Assembly (NCBI GenBank): GCA_947625045.1 | Contig: CANQMW010000002.1 | Span: forward strand, 124,001-188,000 | Direction of reading: 5' to 3' | DNA length: 64,000 nt | Source: an uncultured Oscillospiraceae bacterium | GTDB lineage: Bacteria > Bacillota > Clostridia > Oscillospirales > Oscillospiraceae | Part shown: positions 7,711 through 15,551 of the stretch, piece by piece | How positions within the stretch are numbered: the stretch's first letter is position 1 | Layout of the letters: each line of letters starts with the position of its first letter | Program-made: the position numbers and the translations under genes | Notes under the pieces: generated by a model | What the model saw: the letters and a program-made list of their open reading frames with translations, nothing else | Told to the model about the DNA's origin: nothing | The model's database searches: none

Positions 7711-8655
7711 ATGCTCCTTTCCATCATCGTCCCCTGCTATAACGAGCGGGAGGTGCTGCCCCTTTTCTACCGGAAGACCGGCGAGGTGCTGGAGAAAATG
7801 GGATGCGAGTATGAGCTGATTCTTGTAGATGACGGGTCCAGGGACGGCACCCTGGCCGTCATGAAGGACCTGGCCCAAAAAGACCAGCACGTAAAATACC
7901 TGTCCTTCTCCCGGAATTTTGGCAAGGAGTCGGCCATGTACGCGGGGCTGGTGAGCGCCAGGGGGGACTATGTGGCCGTGATGGACGCGGACATGCAGGA
8001 CCCGCCAAGCCTGCTGCCCCGGATGCTGGACAGGCTCCAAACGGGGGAGTATGACTGCGTGGCGGCCCGGCGGGTGAGCCGGCAGGGGGAGCCCAAGATA
8101 CGCAGTTTCTTCGCCCGGGGCTTTTATAAGCTGGTGAACCTCATCTCCGAGGCGGAGATCGTGGACGGGGCCCGGGATTTCCGGCTCATGAAACGGGAAA
8201 TGGTACAGGCCGTGCTGTCCATGGGGGAGTATAACCGCTTCTCCAAGGGCATCTTCAGCTGGGTGGGGTTCAGGACCGCCTGGGTGGAGTATGAGAATGC
8301 CGAGCGGGCCGCGGGGACCACGAAGTGGAGCTTCTGGGGCTTGGTGAAATACGCCATGGACGGGGTGGTGAGCTTTTCCCAGGCGCCATTGAGTTTCATC
8401 GCCTGGCTGGGCCTCATCATGACCGCCTTCGCGGCGGTGATGCTGGTGTTCGTGGTGGTGCGAAAGCTCATCTTCGGCGACCCGGTGACCGGCTGGGCCT
8501 CCACCATGAGCGTCATCATCTTCATAGGGGGCTTGCAGCTATTTTGTCTCGGCATCATCGCCCAGTATCTGGCCAAGACCTACATGGAGACGAAGCGCCG
8601 GCCCCACTACATCATCGCCGAGACCAACGACCCGGACGCGGAAAAGATACGCTGA
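7711..8655 (+). CDS. GtrB/DPM1-like polyprenyl-phosphate glycosyltransferase
   Basis: 314-residue membrane-bound GT2 enzyme expected to move a sugar from a nucleotide donor to undecaprenyl phosphate, giving a lipid-linked sugar for use outside the membrane. The N-terminal GT2 domain shows SIIVPCYNE, VDDGSRDGT and the DADMQDPP metal-binding motif near residue 92; two hydrophobic segments follow (about residues 232-258 and 270-290), the standard architecture of GtrB/ArnC-type proteins. Start taken at the ATG behind AAAGGAGG. It is 22 nt downstream of cinA and close to the large glycan locus, where polyprenyl-linked donors would be needed by the two giant membrane proteins. Sugar specificity is not readable. 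Confidence 0.9.
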   Translation: MLLSIIVPCYNEREVLPLFYRKTGEVLEKMGCEYELILVDDGSRDGTLAVMKDLAQKDQHVKYLSFSRNFGKESAMYAGLVSARGDYVAVMDADMQDPPSLLPRMLDRLQTGEYDCVAARRVSRQGEPKIRSFFARGFYKLVNLISEAEIVDGARDFRLMKREMVQAVLSMGEYNRFSKGIFSWVGFRTAWVEYENAERAAGTTKWSFWGLVKYAMDGVVSFSQAPLSFIAWLGLIMTAFAAVMLVFVVVRKLIFGDPVTGWASTMSVIIFIGGLQLFCLGIIAQYLAKTYMETKRRPHYIIAETNDPDAEKIR

Positions 8656-8663
8656 GAAAAATA

Positions 8664-8699
8664 AAAAAACTGCCGCACGGTTTCGTGCGGCAGTTTTTT
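8664..8699. terminator. Bidirectional terminator
   Basis: Perfect 16-bp stem with arms 8664-8679 and 8684-8699 around GTTT, A-run on the left and T-run on the right. It lies between the GtrB-like gene (+) and ohrR (-) and can stop transcription from both. Confidence 0.9.
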
Positions 8700-8710
8700 G
8701 CGGGACGCGC

Positions 8711-9148
8711 TCACGCCTCGGCGCCCAGGAGCTTGTGGAGCAGGTCGTAGAGCTGCATGGCCTCGGCCGGTTCCAGGCGGATGCAGGACGCCAGGTGCCC
8801 GGGGATGTCCACTGCTTGGTCCTTCAGTGCCTCTCCCTTTTCCGTCAGGGAGACGATCAGGTTCCGCTCGTCCGTCTTGGACCGGGCCCGGACCACCAGA
8901 CCCTTCTCCTCCAGCTTTTTAAAGAGGGGGGTCAGGGTGCCGGAATCCAGGTACAGCAGCTGGCCCGCGTCCTTCACGGTGATGGAGCCGTGTTCCCACA
9001 GCACCAGCATGGTGATATACTGGGTATAGGTCAGGTCCAGCTTGTCCAGATAGGGGCTGTAGCGTTTCACTACCTCCCGGGAGGCGGCGTACAGGGGAAA
9101 GCACAGTTGGTTGTCAAGCTTCAGGCAGTCGTACTTGTTGTTTGGCAT
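8711..9148 (-). CDS. ohrR: OhrR-like MarR family peroxide-sensing regulator
   Basis: 145-residue winged-helix MarR-family protein. The N-terminal NQLCFPLYAASREVV matches the OhrR pattern in which a single conserved Cys (Cys16 here) reacts with organic hydroperoxides and releases the repressor from DNA. The recognition region YLDSGTLTPLFKKLEEKG is also OhrR-like. The start is placed at MPNNKYD (9148), with GAGGAG 12 nt upstream; an upstream extension lacks a ribosome site. The usual partner, the Ohr peroxidase, is not in this window, so the target may be elsewhere or the divergent glycan operon. A second Cys at position 8 is close to the sensor and may form a disulfide. Confidence 0.87.
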   Translation of the reverse strand: MPNNKYDCLKLDNQLCFPLYAASREVVKRYSPYLDKLDLTYTQYITMLVLWEHGSITVKDAGQLLYLDSGTLTPLFKKLEEKGLVVRARSKTDERNLIVSLTEKGEALKDQAVDIPGHLASCIRLEPAEAMQLYDLLHKLLGAEA

Positions 9149-9182
9149 ACGGGTTTCGGTCTCCTCTTTCTTTGTCCCGAAT

Positions 9183-9211
9183 ATGATAGCACGATTTTCC
9201 GCGATTTGCAA
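9183..9211 (-). promoter_or_regulatory. Sigma-A promoter of ohrR
   Basis: On the - strand TTGCAA (9206-9211), 17-nt spacer, TATCAT (9183-9188). The start falls about 30 nt before the ohrR ATG. Confidence 0.7.
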
Positions 9212-9298
9212 ACACTTGCGTGCATTTTTAAGAACTTTCACAAAAATTTCTTATGATTGTTTGCGACCGAATCGACCCGGGCCTGCCGGCGCGGCTCC

Positions 9299-9327
9299 TT
9301 GACAGGCCACGGCATACTAATTATAAT
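9299..9327 (+). promoter_or_regulatory. Consensus sigma-A promoter of the + glycan operon
   Basis: TTGACA (9299-9304), exactly 17 nt, TATAAT (9322-9327): a full match to the consensus. The first GT2 gene begins 35 nt further on behind GGAGG. It should give strong constitutive transcription of the five-gene + operon. Confidence 0.85.
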
Positions 9328-9362
9328 GCTATACAGGAAAATGGGGCCATCGGAGGACGAGT

Positions 9363-10298
9363 ATGGACGCATTCGCCAGGGAAAAAATAACCGTGATCAT
9401 GCCGGTCTATAAGGCGGAGAAGTACCTGGCCCAAAGCGTGGAGAGCGTGCTGGCCCAGACCTATGAAAACCTGGAGCTCATCCTGGTGGACGACGGCTCC
9501 CCGGATGGCTCCGGGGCGCTGTGCGAGGCCTACGCCGCCCGGGACAGCCGGGTGCGGGTGCTCCACCGGGAAAACGGCGGGGCCGCCGCCGCCCGGAACA
9601 CGGGCCTGGACGCGGCCGCGGGGGACTATATCGCCTTTGTGGACGCCGACGACCACGTGACCCCGGACATGCTGGAAAAACTCCACGCCGCCCTTGTGAA
9701 GGCCGGGGCGGACATGAGCCTGGGCGGTGTGACCTATGTGGACGGGGAGGACAGGCCCCTCATGGACCTGCCGCCCATGGCGGAGGAGGTCATAGGGCCA
9801 AAGGAATTTTACGAGCGGATGGAGTTCGCCCCGGAGTCCTGGCGGTACATCGTGCCCTGGAACCGGCTGCACCGGCGGGCGCTGTTTGATACGGTCCGCT
9901 TCCGGGAAGGGCGCATCTATGAGGACGAGATCCTGTCCACCGAGCAGACGATATTGTGCGGATCCATCGCGGTAATCCCCGACGTGCTCTATTACGACGT
10001 GCGCCGGGAGGGGAGCGTTATGACCTCGCCGGTGAGCCTGAAAAATCTCGCGGCGGTGGAGGCCTTCACGGAGCGGTATGATTTCTACCGTTCCCAGGGC
10101 TGGCCGGACCTGGCCAAGTCCGCCCTGCGCCGGGCGTATATAAACCTCTGGACCGTGCTGGATAAGGTGGATGTGCCCGCCGGGCGTGGGGAGATCGAGC
10201 CCTGGGTGCGGGCTGTGGCGGGGCGTATGCTGGGCCGGGGGGATATGCGGGCCCTGTGGCTGCGGCTGCACTACCGCAGGCTTCTGTCCGGGAGGTGA
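9363..10298 (+). CDS. GT2 family glycosyltransferase (first gene of + glycan operon)
   Basis: 311-residue soluble GT-A fold glycosyltransferase. Residues 9-100 hold the canonical GT2 set: ITVIMPVYKAEKYL, LVDDGSPDGS, ENGGAAAARNTGLD and the DADDH metal-binding motif; the C-terminal part (about 110-310) is variable and probably binds the acceptor. It acts in the cytoplasm on a lipid-linked or polymer acceptor; donor and linkage are unknown. The ATG has GGAGG 7 nt before it. It is clearly paralogous to the next gene along its whole length (shared PWNRL/AWNRL, YEDE/HEDE and PKSLARL-like positions), suggesting tandem duplication. Confidence 0.93.
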   Translation: MDAFAREKITVIMPVYKAEKYLAQSVESVLAQTYENLELILVDDGSPDGSGALCEAYAARDSRVRVLHRENGGAAAARNTGLDAAAGDYIAFVDADDHVTPDMLEKLHAALVKAGADMSLGGVTYVDGEDRPLMDLPPMAEEVIGPKEFYERMEFAPESWRYIVPWNRLHRRALFDTVRFREGRIYEDEILSTEQTILCGSIAVIPDVLYYDVRREGSVMTSPVSLKNLAAVEAFTERYDFYRSQGWPDLAKSALRRAYINLWTVLDKVDVPAGRGEIEPWVRAVAGRMLGRGDMRALWLRLHYRRLLSGR

Positions 10299-10303
10299 GA
10301 GAC

Positions 10304-11239
10304 GTGGGAACGATCAGCATCATCATCCCGGTCTATAAGGTGGAGGATTATCTCGACCGGTGCGTTCAGAGCGTGCTGGCCCAGACCCATGCCGATCTGG
10401 AGGTCATCCTGGTGGATGACGGCTCCCCCGACGGCTGTGGGGCAAAGTGCGAGGCTTTTGCCGCCCGGGACAGCCGGGTGAAGGTCATCCACCGGGAAAA
10501 CGGCGGCCTCTCCGCCGCCCGGAACACCGGCCTGGACGCCGCCGCGGGGGAGTATATCCTCTTCGTGGACGGGGACGACTACATCGCTCCGGACATGGCC
10601 GAAAAGCTGCTGGCTGCGCTGGAGGGGACCTGCGCGGACGCGGCGCTGTGCGATATAAAGTGCGTGGACGACGCCGGCAATGTGGTCCGGGAGCTGCCCC
10701 CCTTCGAGGCGGGGGTGTTTGGCCCGGAGGAGATATACCGGCGCATGACCTTCGACGACTGGGCCATGCGGTATGTGACCGCCTGGAACCGGCTGTATAA
10801 GCGGGCGCTCTTCGACGGCCTGCGCTTTGAAGAGGGGAAGGTCCACGAGGACGAATTTCTCGCCCACCGGCTCTATGACAGGTGCCAAAAGATCGCGGCC
10901 GTGTCCGACGAGCTCTACTATTACGTCCAGCGGGGCGGGAGCATCATGAGCGCGCCCAAGTCCCTGGCCCGGCTGGACAGGGTCCAGGCCCGGTTTGAGC
11001 GGTACGAGTTTTTTAAGGCCAAGGGCTTTAAGGACCTGACGGGCCCCACCCTCCGGCGGGACTATGAATTCTTGTGGGACGTGATGGCCCATGTGGACGT
11101 GAAGGCGAATCGTGCCGCCATCCGCCCCTGGGCCGCCGCCATTGCCAAAGAGCAGCTGAAAGCGCTGGACGCAAGGGGCGCGTGGCTGTGGCTATACTAC
11201 CTGCGCCGGGCGTACGGGCCCGGGAGAGAGGACGCATGA
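10304..11239 (+). CDS. GT2 family glycosyltransferase, paralog of preceding gene
   Basis: 311-residue GT2 enzyme with TISIIIPVYKVEDYL, VDDGSPDGCGAKC, ENGGLSAARNTGLD and a DGDDY metal site near residue 90. The start is a GTG at 10304 with GGGAGGTGA upstream; extension further upstream would run into the previous gene without a ribosome site. The C-terminal half keeps VTAWNRLYKRALF and the HEDEF element seen in its neighbour, so the pair likely adds related sugars in successive steps. Its last codons overlap the flippase start (ATGA), indicating translational coupling. Confidence 0.92.
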   Translation: MGTISIIIPVYKVEDYLDRCVQSVLAQTHADLEVILVDDGSPDGCGAKCEAFAARDSRVKVIHRENGGLSAARNTGLDAAAGEYILFVDGDDYIAPDMAEKLLAALEGTCADAALCDIKCVDDAGNVVRELPPFEAGVFGPEEIYRRMTFDDWAMRYVTAWNRLYKRALFDGLRFEEGKVHEDEFLAHRLYDRCQKIAAVSDELYYYVQRGGSIMSAPKSLARLDRVQARFERYEFFKAKGFKDLTGPTLRRDYEFLWDVMAHVDVKANRAAIRPWAAAIAKEQLKALDARGAWLWLYYLRRAYGPGREDA

Positions 11240-12783
11240 GCGGGGAAGAATCCAAAGAAAAACGGCTGTTCATCAACATGGCGGCCCAGATCGTGTCCTT
11301 CGGCGTCAGCGCGGGCATCAGCTTTTTCCTCACCCCCTTCATCGTGGAGAAGCTGGGCCGGGAGGCCTACGGCTTCGTGGGCCTGGCCAACGACTTCATA
11401 AGCTATGCCCAGATATTGGCGACGGCCCTGAACTCCATGGCCTCCCGGTTCATCACCATCAGCATCCACCGGGGGGAGAACCAGTCCGCCAACGAGTACT
11501 TCACCTCCCTCATCATCGCAAACGCCATCATCACCCTTGTCCTGCTGGTGCCGGCGGTGCTGGTGGTGCTGTATCTGGACAGGCTCCTGGACGTGCCGGC
11601 GGTCATCCTGGGCGACGTGCGGCTTTTATGGTCGTTGCTGTTCCTGGAGGCCCTCGCGGGCATCGCCATGAGCGTGTATGGCAGCGCCACGTACGTCAAG
11701 AACCGGCTGGACCTTTCCAGCAAGCGGCTCATCGAGTCGGAGCTGCTGCGGGCGGGCATCCTGCTGGCGGCCTTTTCCCTTCTGCCGCCCCATGTGTACT
11801 ACTTGGGCGTGTCCGCGGTGGTATGTGTGACCTACCGGACCATCACCAACATCCGCTATACCCGGATGCTGCTGCCGGAGATAGAGGTCAAACGGCGCTA
11901 TTTCCGCTGGGCGCGGATCAGGGAGCTGGTCTCCGCAGGGGTGTGGAACTCCGTGACGAAGGTGGGGTCCATCCTCTCCAACCAGCTGGACCTTCTCATC
12001 ACCAACGTGCTGGTGGGGGCCTCGGCCATGGGCGCGGTCAGCGTCGCCAAGAGCCTGCCGGCGCTGATACAGGCCGTGTTCAGCATGCTGGCGTCGGTGT
12101 TCATGCCCCAGCTGAACATCAGCTATGCCAAGGGCGACACAGACCAGATGCGCGCCGAGCTCATCTTCTCCATAAAGCTGCTGGGCATGATCGCCTGCAT
12201 CCCGGTGGCCTGCGTTTACGCCTTCGGGGACGTGTTCTTCTCCCTGTGGGTGCCGGACCAGGACGCGAAGCTTTTGCAGGGTCTCGCCATCGTGACCATG
12301 CTGGCAAGCCCCCTGGGGTACCCTCTGGAACCTCTGTGGAACATCTTCACGGTGACCAATAAGATCAAGCAGTCCTCCCTCTACCTTGTCGCCAACGCCT
12401 TTGCCACCATCGGCGTGGTGTTCGGCCTTCTGCACTTCGCCCGGACCGACACGGCGAAGATGTTCATCATCGTGGGCGTCAGCTCCGTCTTCAGCATCAT
12501 CCGGGGCGCCACGTTCCTGCCCCTCTACGGGGCCAAGTGCCTCAACATGAAGCTGACCACCTTCTACGGGCCGATCTTAAAGAACTTGGCGGCCCTGGCG
12601 GTGGTGAGCGCCGCGGCCTTCGCCCTGAAGGCCATGTTCCACGTGCACACCTGGCAGGGGTTCATCCTGGTGTGCGGCACGGTGGGGGTCATGGCCCTGG
12701 CGGTGAATTACTTCGTGCTCCTGAGCCGGGACGAGCGGGCATTGCTCCATACGAAAGTCAAAGGGTGGCTGAAAAAGACATGA
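11236..12783 (+). CDS. Wzx-type polysaccharide flippase (MATE/MOP superfamily)
   Basis: 515-residue integral membrane protein with about 12-14 hydrophobic segments, the first at about residues 15-35 (MAAQIVSFGVSAGISFFLTPF) and regular spacing to the end. It belongs to the polysaccharide-exporter branch of the MOP superfamily, which flips undecaprenyl-linked repeat units across the membrane. The start ATG overlaps the previous stop (ATGA), which decides against a longer upstream frame, and its own stop overlaps the next ATG in the same way. Placement inside a glycosyltransferase operon supports the export role. No Wzy polymerase is obvious nearby. Confidence 0.9.
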   Translation: MSGEESKEKRLFINMAAQIVSFGVSAGISFFLTPFIVEKLGREAYGFVGLANDFISYAQILATALNSMASRFITISIHRGENQSANEYFTSLIIANAIITLVLLVPAVLVVLYLDRLLDVPAVILGDVRLLWSLLFLEALAGIAMSVYGSATYVKNRLDLSSKRLIESELLRAGILLAAFSLLPPHVYYLGVSAVVCVTYRTITNIRYTRMLLPEIEVKRRYFRWARIRELVSAGVWNSVTKVGSILSNQLDLLITNVLVGASAMGAVSVAKSLPALIQAVFSMLASVFMPQLNISYAKGDTDQMRAELIFSIKLLGMIACIPVACVYAFGDVFFSLWVPDQDAKLLQGLAIVTMLASPLGYPLEPLWNIFTVTNKIKQSSLYLVANAFATIGVVFGLLHFARTDTAKMFIIVGVSSVFSIIRGATFLPLYGAKCLNMKLTTFYGPILKNLAALAVVSAAAFALKAMFHVHTWQGFILVCGTVGVMALAVNYFVLLSRDERALLHTKVKGWLKKT

Positions 12784-14660
12784 TACCGAAGATCATCCAT
12801 TACTGCTGGTTCGGCGGCAAGCCCCTCAGCGCCGAGACGGAAAAGTATATCGCCACCTGGCGGGCCCAGTGCCCGGACTATGAGATCAAAAGGTGGGACG
12901 AGACCACCTTCGACGTGGAACTGTGCCCCTATGCCAAAGAGGCTTATGAGGCGAAGAAGTGGGCGTTTCTCGCGGACTACGCCCGGCTGTGGGCGCTTCA
13001 TAAGTACGGCGGCGTCTACATGGACACGGACGTGGAGCTCATAAAGCCCCTGGACGGGTTTTTAAGCGAGAGCGCCTTCTGCGGCTTTGAGGAGCAGGGG
13101 CGGCTCTGCACCGCCCTCATGGGCTCCGAGCCCGGGGGAAAGTGGGTGCGTGCCCTGCTGGACAGCTACCGGGACCGGCACTTTCTCCTGCCGGACGGGA
13201 GCTTCGACGAGACCACCAACGTGACGGTCATCTCCCAGCAGACGGAAAAGATCTTCGGCCTTTCCATGGACGGCACGGCCCAAAAGGCGGAGGGGGTGCT
13301 GACCCTTTATCCCCGGGACCGGTTCAGCCCCATGGACTTTGAGACGGGGAAGGTGGAGCGTACGGATGATACCGTGGCCATCCACCACTTCGTGGCCTCC
13401 TGGCACGATGAAAAATGGCTCCGGGAGCGGGCGGTGCGCTACAGGTGCATAAAGCTCTTCGGCGAGGGCCTGGGCAATCGCGTCGCCAACGCCGTGAACT
13501 TCGCCCGCCGGCGGGACGGCAGCTTCCGCCGGGGCGTCATCTATTACCTGACCCTGCCCCTTATCGACGTGAGCCGCCTGCTCCCCGTGGGGAATGCCGT
13601 GATATTCGAGACGGAAGGGGACTTCTGCGATAACGGCCGGGCGCTGTATGAGTATCTGCTCCGGGTGGGGGCCAATCGCCGCCGGAAGCTCATATGGCTG
13701 GTGAAGGAGCCTGAGAAGTTCAAAGACCGGCAGCGGGACAACGTGCTCTTTCTGGACAGGAACAGTCTGGCGGGCCGGTACTGGATGAGCCGGGCGCAGT
13801 TTTTCTTCTTCACCCACCCCTGGTGGATGAAGTCCTGGCGGAAAGGCCAGACGGTGGTTAGCCTGTGGCACGGGGTGCCCCTGAAGGCCGGGAACGGCCG
13901 GGACCTGTCGGGGCTGTTCGACTTCTTTGTGGCCTCCTCTCCGGAGACATACGAGCTCTACCATCAGTTCACCGGCGTGAAGCTCTCTCAGTATCTGCCC
14001 CTGGGTCAGCCCCGGCTGGACGTGATGTTCCAAAAGCGGGACCTCTCGCCCCTGTTGGGCGGGCTCGTCCGGGGGAAGGACTATGAAAAGCTCATCCTCT
14101 GTATGCCCACCTTCCGGCAGACCCGGCAGTGGACCGACGGGGACTTCGCCAACACCTACTCCATCAATCCGGTGGAGACCCTGGCGCAGCTGGAGGAGCT
14201 GAACGCCTTTCTGGCGGCGCATAAGATGGTCCTGGCCGCCAAGATACACCACCTGCAAAAGCTGGACTTTTTGAAAACGACCAGTCTTTCCAATATCCTC
14301 TACCTCACGGACGGCGACCTTCTGGCCGCGGAGACGCAGCTATACGAGCTGGTGGGCGGGGCGGACTGCCTTCTGACGGACTACTCCTCCATCTATTTCG
14401 ACTACCTCACCCTGGACAGGCCCATCGGCTTTTTCGTGGGGGACCTTGAGCAGTACACCCGGGGCTTTCTGGTGGAGGATCCCATCGCCTGGATGCCGGG
14501 GGAGAAGATCAAAGACTTTGCCGGGCTCCTGGCCTTTTTGGAGGACGTCTCCGCCGGGAAGGATGATCATGGTCCCGCGCGGAAGGCGCTGCGGAACAGG
14601 GTGGACCCCTATCAGGACGACGAAAACTGTAAGCGCATCGCGGAAAACTTCGGCCTTTGA
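12780..14660 (+). CDS. Fusion: DXD sugar transferase (GT32-like) + TagF-like CDP-glycerol glycerophosphotransferase
   Basis: 626-residue two-domain protein. Residues 1-240 are a GT32/Gly_transf_sug module: IPKIIHYCWFGG at the start and the DXD site at residues 82-84 (GGVYMDTDV). Residues ~265-620 are a TagB/TagF-like glycerophosphotransferase: SLWHGVPLKAG with its His at 364, LGQPRLDVMF at 408-417, and TDYSSIYFDY at 533-542. Known TagF enzymes transfer glycerol phosphate from CDP-glycerol onto a growing teichoic chain; the first domain would add a sugar from a nucleotide donor. One protein could thus lay down both parts of a sugar-glycerol-phosphate repeat. Start fixed by the ATGA overlap with the flippase. 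A CDP-glycerol synthase is not in the window. Confidence 0.9.
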   Translation: MIPKIIHYCWFGGKPLSAETEKYIATWRAQCPDYEIKRWDETTFDVELCPYAKEAYEAKKWAFLADYARLWALHKYGGVYMDTDVELIKPLDGFLSESAFCGFEEQGRLCTALMGSEPGGKWVRALLDSYRDRHFLLPDGSFDETTNVTVISQQTEKIFGLSMDGTAQKAEGVLTLYPRDRFSPMDFETGKVERTDDTVAIHHFVASWHDEKWLRERAVRYRCIKLFGEGLGNRVANAVNFARRRDGSFRRGVIYYLTLPLIDVSRLLPVGNAVIFETEGDFCDNGRALYEYLLRVGANRRRKLIWLVKEPEKFKDRQRDNVLFLDRNSLAGRYWMSRAQFFFFTHPWWMKSWRKGQTVVSLWHGVPLKAGNGRDLSGLFDFFVASSPETYELYHQFTGVKLSQYLPLGQPRLDVMFQKRDLSPLLGGLVRGKDYEKLILCMPTFRQTRQWTDGDFANTYSINPVETLAQLEELNAFLAAHKMVLAAKIHHLQKLDFLKTTSLSNILYLTDGDLLAAETQLYELVGGADCLLTDYSSIYFDYLTLDRPIGFFVGDLEQYTRGFLVEDPIAWMPGEKIKDFAGLLAFLEDVSAGKDDHGPARKALRNRVDPYQDDENCKRIAENFGL

Positions 14661-14669
14661 GGAGCGGGT

Positions 14670-15500
14670 ATGGACATAGACACAAAAGCGGTACAGGCCC
14701 GGGAGCTGGCGATACTGAAGGAGGTATCGGCGGTGCTGGACCGGCTGGGCCTGCGGTACTGGGCCGACGGGGGCACCCTGCTGGGGGCCGCCCGGCACAG
14801 GGGGTTCATCCCCTGGGACGATGACGTGGACATCGGCATGCCCCGGCCGGATTTCGATAAGTTCCGCCATCTGGCCGCCAAAGAGCTGCCCGAGTGGCTG
14901 GCGCTGCAGGACTATGAGAACGTGCGCCACGCGGGCCACTCTATCCTGAAAATACACGACGTGCGCACCACCTTTGTGGAGGATGTCTTTGCCTCCTATC
15001 CCGAGTGCCACACGGGGGTGTATATCGACATCTTCTGCTTCGACGGCTTCCCGGACCCGGGGCCGGAGCGGGAGGAGCGGGTGCGCCGGAAAAAGCAGTT
15101 CATCCGCCTGAACGGCTTTTTGCGGGCCGACTGGCGGGACACCCGGACAACGGGCGAGAAGCTGCGGTATATCCTGCTGTCCCCGGTGCGGTGGCTGCTG
15201 CCCTTCAACTGGGCGAGCATGTGCCAGGAGGAGCTGTATCGGAAGACCGGCTTCGACGATGCCAACTGGATCAGCGAGTGCTTCGAGTGGGTGGTCTACC
15301 CCGCCGGATGCCTGCGGGGGACGGTGACGCTGCCCTTTGAGGATATGGAGCTTCCATGCCCGGCGGGATACGACGAGTACCTGACTGTGGCATACGGGGA
15401 CTGGCGGCAGCCGCCCCCGGATGGGGAACGGGTCCCCGCCCACCCGGTGGCATGGTTCAGCCTGGACAAGTCCTACCTGGACCGCTGGTGGGAAAAATAA
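14670..15500 (+). CDS. LicD family phosphotransferase
   Basis: 276-residue LicD protein, a nucleotidyltransferase-fold family. Pneumococcal LicD1/2 move phosphocholine from CDP-choline to teichoic acid sugars; relatives transfer other phospho-substituents. The diagnostic stretch WADGGTLLGAARHRGFIPWDDDVDIGM is present at about residues 31-57 (quoted motif split: GGTLLGAARHRG and PWDDDVDIGM). The start has TTGAGGAG upstream, 9 nt after the fusion gene. No licA, licB or licC homologue is visible, so choline activation would have to come from elsewhere or the substituent is different. It closes the + operon; a perfect palindrome follows. Confidence 0.92.
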   Translation: MDIDTKAVQARELAILKEVSAVLDRLGLRYWADGGTLLGAARHRGFIPWDDDVDIGMPRPDFDKFRHLAAKELPEWLALQDYENVRHAGHSILKIHDVRTTFVEDVFASYPECHTGVYIDIFCFDGFPDPGPEREERVRRKKQFIRLNGFLRADWRDTRTTGEKLRYILLSPVRWLLPFNWASMCQEELYRKTGFDDANWISECFEWVVYPAGCLRGTVTLPFEDMELPCPAGYDEYLTVAYGDWRQPPPDGERVPAHPVAWFSLDKSYLDRWWEK

Positions 15501-15511
15501 ATGGAAGGAAA

Positions 15512-15539
15512 GCCCCCTCACGCGTACGCGTGAGGGGGC
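15512..15539. terminator. 28-bp perfect palindrome between convergent glycan operons
   Basis: A self-complementary 28-nt sequence centred on GTAC, GC-rich in both arms, sits exactly in the 51-bp gap where the + and - glycan operons converge. As RNA it would fold to a 12-bp stem with a GUAC loop. There is no T-run on either side, so termination would depend on the stem alone or on Rho; a protein-binding site is also possible. Confidence 0.6.
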
Positions 15540-15551
15540 GCTGTCATATCC

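Noticed and set aside
9149..9362. Divergent riboswitch or attenuator ahead of the + glycan operon
   Set aside because: The leader after the consensus promoter is only ~30 nt and contains no hairpin.
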